From positions 1 to 58,911 of the forward strand of contig NZ_QTTN01000043.1 in NCBI RefSeq assembly GCF_003386535.1: a stretch of DNA of 58,911 nucleotides, read 5' to 3'. The notes below the pieces were generated by a model. That model ran no database searches. It was not told the origin of the DNA and saw only the letters and a program-made list of their open reading frames with translations. Below, piece by piece: positions 55,470-58,911 of the stretch; position 1 is the first letter of the stretch; the number at the start of each line of letters is the position of its first letter. Origin of the DNA: Paenibacillus taihuensis (GTDB taxonomy: Bacteria; Bacillota; Bacilli; Paenibacillales; Paenibacillaceae). The position numbers and the translations under genes are program-made.

Positions 55470-56183
55470 TTATAAATGAAGAGTATCTCCCGGCTTAATG
55501 TCATATACAGTCATTTTCTCGATGTCCGAAAGCAATGCGTCAAGCTCCTCTGGGCGCCCCGTCAAAAAATCGAGAATTCCAAAATGTGTCGGAATGACCT
55601 GTTTAACCTGCAATAGCCTCACCGCTTTTGCAGCTTCACGCGGTGACATCGTGTAGGCATCTCCAATCGGTAACAGCGCTACTTCCGGCTCATAAAGTTC
55701 TGCAATCAGCGCCATATCGCCGAATACATTCGTATCTCCAGCATGATAAGCCTTAAACCCATTTTCAAATTGGATGACATATCCCATCGGTTCTCCACCG
55801 TACAAGAGTAAATCCCCGTCAACATAAGCCGATGAATGATCGGCATGTACGGCAGTTACGGAGATTTCACCGAATCGTCGTGTGCCTCCCTTATTGGTAG
55901 CTACGACGTTCTTCACCCCTTTTTTCATCAAAATTTGCGCCAATTCCCAGCCTGCCAAGATGACTGCACCTGTTTTTTCCGCCAGCCATACCGCGTCCTC
56001 TGCATGATCTCGATGTGCATGTGTCAGAAAAATATAATCGGCATGATCGATGCTTTTATACTCGCTCGGACATGCGGGATTATTCCGAATAAACGGATCG
56101 ATTAAAATGTTTTTGCCACCGGGGGTTACGATGTGAAACCCACCAAATCCAAGCCAAGTAAATGTTGTTCCATACTTCTTCAT
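55470..56183 (-). CDS. Metallo-beta-lactamase-fold hydrolase (UPF0173 type)
   Basis: The 237-aa hydrolase has THAHRDHAED, VTAVHADHSS, YHAGDTNVFGD and PTHFG, giving the two-metal site of the UPF0173/YtkL group. The ATG at 56183 follows AGGAGG; the longer frame would overlap the upstream gene. It is the third gene of the merR operon. Substrate unknown, perhaps an ester or lactone. Confidence 0.88.
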   Translation of the reverse strand: MKKYGTTFTWLGFGGFHIVTPGGKNILIDPFIRNNPACPSEYKSIDHADYIFLTHAHRDHAEDAVWLAEKTGAVILAGWELAQILMKKGVKNVVATNKGGTRRFGEISVTAVHADHSSAYVDGDLLLYGGEPMGYVIQFENGFKAYHAGDTNVFGDMALIAELYEPEVALLPIGDAYTMSPREAAKAVRLLQVKQVIPTHFGILDFLTGRPEELDALLSDIEKMTVYDIKPGDTLHL

Positions 56184-56209
56184 AAAAAGCTCTCCTCCTG
56201 AAATATACG

Positions 56210-56587
56210 TTAAATGCACTTTTCCTCGAAAACTTCCATGGCTACTTTCAATCCGTTAAGAGCAGCTGGGAATCCAGCATAAACACTCATCTGAATCATG
56301 ATTTCAATAATTTCCTCTTTGGTACATCCTACATTCAGGGCACCGTAAACGTGAACCTTCAGCTGCGGAAGTGCGTAGCCGAGAGCGGTTAACGCCGCCA
56401 CTGTGGCAATTTCTCTAGACTTCAAATCAAGTCCAGGACGACTGTACACATCTCCGAAAGGGTATTCCACCAGTAAGCGCTCCAAGTCAGGAACTGTTTG
56501 TTTCAAATATTCTCGTGTATGAGCGCCTGCTTCAGCGACGACCTTGTCCATCGTTTGCAATCCTGTTGCATATCTTTCACTTACCAT
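56210..56587 (-). CDS. Carboxymuconolactone decarboxylase-family protein
   Basis: The 125-aa protein has the CMD helical fold: SREIATVAALTALGY, then LKVHVYGALNVGCTKEEIIEI, with the proton-relay His and a Cys (residue 88) before the helix. Members are decarboxylases or AhpD-like peroxide reductases; the single Cys, not CxxC, argues against AhpD activity. It lies between merR and the hydrolase in one operon. Confidence 0.88.
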   Translation of the reverse strand: MVSERYATGLQTMDKVVAEAGAHTREYLKQTVPDLERLLVEYPFGDVYSRPGLDLKSREIATVAALTALGYALPQLKVHVYGALNVGCTKEEIIEIMIQMSVYAGFPAALNGLKVAMEVFEEKCI

Positions 56588-56601
56588 AAATATGACCTCC
56601 G

Positions 56602-56997
56602 TTACGAATTCGTTAGATATTTTTCGTAATATGAAATTTTTCGTCTGACCGAATCCTCAACCAGTTCGAGTTCTCTCTTCTTGGCTTCAATATTCTCCAA
56701 ATGGCGGAGGAGAATTGACAGTCGGTTCTCGACAGGCACATTGGGCATTTCCCCAGATTCGAGTCTTTCGAGAATGCATCCTTCCTTCATGAACTCACTT
56801 ATATCCTCCAGTGACATGCCGGTTTTCTTTAATACCGCCATAAATTGGAGAAATTCAATGTCTGCTTCCACGAACTCCCTGATGCCGTTCTCGGATCGTT
56901 TCACCTTGGGAAATAAACCGCTTTTCTCATAAAAACGAATCGTATGCACGGAAAGTCCGGTTCTTTCCGCAACATCACTTATCTTCAAGAATCCCAT
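56602..56997 (-). CDS. MerR-family regulator
   Basis: The 131-aa protein has the MerR winged helix (SDVAERTGLSVHTIRFYEKSGL) and a long dimerisation helix, but only one Cys (CILERLE) in the effector part, so it is closer to the organic-ligand YfmP/AdhR-type than to metal sensors. It starts the operon with CMD and the hydrolase. The promoter upstream has the 19-bp spacer that MerR proteins remodel, so it is probably autoregulated. Confidence 0.88.
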   Translation of the reverse strand: MGFLKISDVAERTGLSVHTIRFYEKSGLFPKVKRSENGIREFVEADIEFLQFMAVLKKTGMSLEDISEFMKEGCILERLESGEMPNVPVENRLSILLRHLENIEAKKRELELVEDSVRRKISYYEKYLTNS

Positions 56998-57035
56998 CCT
57001 CCTTACACTAAATTAAGTCCAGACTTGATACCTGC

Positions 57036-57066
57036 AATATATCATTTAGAGCTGACTCTAAGTCAA
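57036..57066 (-). promoter_or_regulatory. MerR-type promoter with 19-bp spacer
   Basis: On the minus strand TTGACT (57061-57066) and TATATT (57036-57041) are separated by 19 bases. The palindrome TAGAGTCAGCTCTA lies in the spacer. The overlong spacer and central palindrome are the standard form of a MerR-activated promoter. It drives the merR-CMD-hydrolase genes. Confidence 0.75.
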
Positions 57067-57259
57067 GTTCAAATCATTATCATAAATCCACAAGGGACTG
57101 TTTTATTATTCTCACATCCCCTTTAAACAATGCACACTTATAGATCCATTAGATTGTCATGAGAAGTAGATAAGCCAGAAGTATGCATATTTAGTTAGAA
57201 CAACAAACAGCCTATGGATACCCTGGAATTCCCACATAAAGCCCTCAAGCCCGACTAAC

Positions 57260-57293
57260 AATAAAACCCGTTGTACCACAACGGGCTTTATTG
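57260..57293. terminator. Bidirectional terminator
   Basis: AATAAAACCCGTTGT pairs with ACAACGGGCTTTATT (one G-U type mismatch). It lies about 140 bases after the SLH gene and before the merR promoter, and would end the SLH transcript. Confidence 0.75.
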
Positions 57294-57435
57294 CATGCTG
57301 GTTATCCATGCTTTAATTCTTAGCTCTCATCTTTCAAATATCCAAATACCCATCAATAACGTCGTTTCGTAACCACGATCCCCTTAAAGAAACATTGCTC
57401 GGTAGGATAAGCCATATTTCCCTGCCCTCACCGCA

Positions 57436-58911
57436 TCAATCGATTAAATCGGCTTGCTGCAAAAGCCGCTGTATCATTGTGGCTGCCTCTGCCCGCGTAA
57501 TATATCCCTGTGGTGCAAGTTCCTGTACACTTCTGCCCTTAACGATTCCCTGGTTCAAACAGTCGATGACGCCATTTGCTGCCCAAGGTGAAATGGCAGA
57601 ACTATCTCTAAATACCGAAAGCGACTCGCTCGTTTCAACGACTTTCACTTTTCTTCCGGTATATGCCATCGCATTCGACAGCATTGTCATTGCTTGCTCT
57701 CGCGTTATGGCATCGCCTGGGCGGAAAGTACCATCTTCAAATCCATCCGCCAGATGATAGCGAATGGCGGTGTCGACAGTAACATTGTACCAATCCTTCA
57801 CATCGACATCATTAAAAGGTGAAGCACCGTGAACAAGCTGCAATCCTAAGGCGCGAACGAGTGAAGTCGCGAACTCAGCGCGCGTAATTGGTGTATTCGG
57901 GATGAAATGATCGTCACCTTCACCTTCGATGATCATTCTTGAGCCTAAATCTTGAATCGACATTTCAGCCCAATGGCCCGTTGTATCGCTATAACTGCGT
58001 GGATGCCAGACAATCGCATAATTGCTATTCGATAAACTATTGATAACAGCATGATATCGGCCGTCGATGAGTGTTACTTTAGTTGGGACATGACGGACGG
58101 AACCATCACTTTCAATGACAACTCCCGTGGTAATATGGTTCAGGTCGAATCCTTCAGGAAGGATGATGCTTCGCTCCACGTATGATGTAAAGTTAGACAA
58201 TTCGACACTTATGTCATTCACGGTACCTCTCACTGCAAAATTCACTAGAGGCAGCACTAGTTGAAATTGGTTGCTTTTTGCTGCCTGCTCAGCAGTCCTC
58301 TGCATTTCTGATGTGCTATTCGCGATCTCGACCTGAAGGACAACGTTCTCAGGTTCCTTAACTCCCCCAAGTTGAGTTTCAATCGTTCCAAGATCGATTT
58401 GCTCAGCGGGAATTGTATAAGAACCGACTCGTGATTTTATCTGCAGTACGGCTCCATATCCTTGGAGTTCGCGGACCAACTGTTCACTCAGTTCACCAAT
58501 TACAACATCCGAATTGCCATCAATCGGAATAGTTACAAGCGGATTCATTCCTTGCGCAGCCAGCAAATTATGAATTGCCTCTCCATCAACTCTAACCGTA
58601 GTCACAGTTTGTCCATTACGTACGGATTCGGTTAAACGGCCGATTGTAAAAGGCTTACCATTCAGCAGGACGACTGCCCCTAATCGCTCATTGGAGCCGC
58701 TGGGTGCCGGATATGTCTGTATCGTGTTGCTAATCGAAATATTCAGCGTCTGCGTAGCTCCCGCGCTGAACGTAAACGTCAAGCTCGTTGTACCCACTGG
58801 CTGCGTGGCCAGGTACGCTTTCTTGATCGTCACAGTGTTTCCGCTCACGCTGTAGTCCGTGCCGGAAACAAGCGACGCTGCTCCGTTCGCGATCCCGCTG
58901 AGCGTATTGCC
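57436..58911 (-). CDS. S-layer-homology exoprotein with CBM_X2 module, 5' partial
   Basis: The frame is open to the right edge, so the N-terminus is outside the window. It begins in a CBM_X2-type module (LSGIANGAASLVSGTDYSVS; YLATQPVGTTSLTFTFSAG), continues through about 250 residues of beta-rich sequence (ERLGAVVLLNGKP; FAVRGTVNDISVEL) and ends in three SLH repeats (WAEMSIQDLGSRMIIEG; PITRAEFATSLVRALG; ITREQAMTMLSNAMAYTG; YITRAEAATMIQRLLQ). SLH repeats anchor it to pyruvylated secondary cell wall polymer. A glycan- or peptide-active domain is likely upstream. Confidence 0.88.
   Translation of the reverse strand, partial: GNTLSGIANGAASLVSGTDYSVSGNTVTIKKAYLATQPVGTTSLTFTFSAGATQTLNISISNTIQTYPAPSGSNERLGAVVLLNGKPFTIGRLTESVRNGQTVTTVRVDGEAIHNLLAAQGMNPLVTIPIDGNSDVVIGELSEQLVRELQGYGAVLQIKSRVGSYTIPAEQIDLGTIETQLGGVKEPENVVLQVEIANSTSEMQRTAEQAAKSNQFQLVLPLVNFAVRGTVNDISVELSNFTSYVERSIILPEGFDLNHITTGVVIESDGSVRHVPTKVTLIDGRYHAVINSLSNSNYAIVWHPRSYSDTTGHWAEMSIQDLGSRMIIEGEGDDHFIPNTPITRAEFATSLVRALGLQLVHGASPFNDVDVKDWYNVTVDTAIRYHLADGFEDGTFRPGDAITREQAMTMLSNAMAYTGRKVKVVETSESLSVFRDSSAISPWAANGVIDCLNQGIVKGRSVQELAPQGYITRAEAATMIQRLLQQADLID

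Overview
The window looks like a chromosomal stretch of a spore-former related to Paenibacillus or Cohnella. The grounds are strong AGGAGG-type ribosome binding sites, frequent TTG and GTG starts, a secreted CBM_X2 plus S-layer-homology (SLH) protein, a DUF4855 exoprotein, BTAD/MalT-like regulators, many orphan chemoreceptors, and GC content that appears to be in the mid-40s by eye. No rRNA, tRNA or CRISPR array was recognised. Most genes from 8 kb to the right end are on the minus strand.

Region 1 (1-6.4 kb) is an accessory island. A structured non-coding segment (1-371) is followed by a minus-strand set: a TetR-like regulator, an 87-aa protein, a 270-aa unknown protein and a TniB-type AAA ATPase. 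Facing it on the plus strand are a ribbon-helix-helix regulator, a 99-aa protein resembling the C-terminal barrel of Mu/TniA transposases, and a TniQ-like zinc protein. No TniA/TnsB catalytic transposase is present. A near-identical palindrome precedes the ribbon-helix-helix gene and the 99-aa/TniQ pair. Then come an IS1595 remnant and a DinB-like gene.

Region 2 (6.4-24.5 kb) is sensory. It has an HXXEE membrane protein, a decayed stretch, four methyl-accepting chemotaxis proteins (MCPs), three SpoIIAA/STAS-like small proteins, an HD-GYP protein, a large MalT/BTAD regulator and a broken copy of that regulator. One MCP is sandwiched between two SpoIIAA-like genes in an apparent operon. An ISL3 transposase relic lies between two MCP genes.

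Region 3 (24.7-43 kb) is sugar catabolism: two Gfo/Idh/MocA oxidoreductases, a DeoR regulator, a metallophosphoesterase beside a deleted copy, and a long minus-strand series. That series is RpiR regulator, NanE epimerase, FAD oxidoreductase, Opp/Dpp-type ABC transporter (five genes), ROK kinase, an mgtC relic and a secreted DUF4855 protein. NanE, ROK kinase and RpiR point to N-acetylmannosamine or a related amino sugar. The Dpp-type transporter could play the part that SatABCD plays for sialic acid elsewhere. No NanA lyase is present.

Region 4 (43-46 kb) holds a three-gene redox operon: a GlpA-like FAD/BFD protein, a small FAD protein and a CoxG-like SRPBCC protein.

Region 5 (46-58.9 kb) carries small stress and housekeeping genes, several with readable operators: a TetR-type double operator, a paired palindrome between CGNR and MFS genes, and a MerR promoter with a 19-bp spacer. 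Decayed SLH and DJ-1/PfpI genes follow. An SLH exoprotein runs off the right edge.
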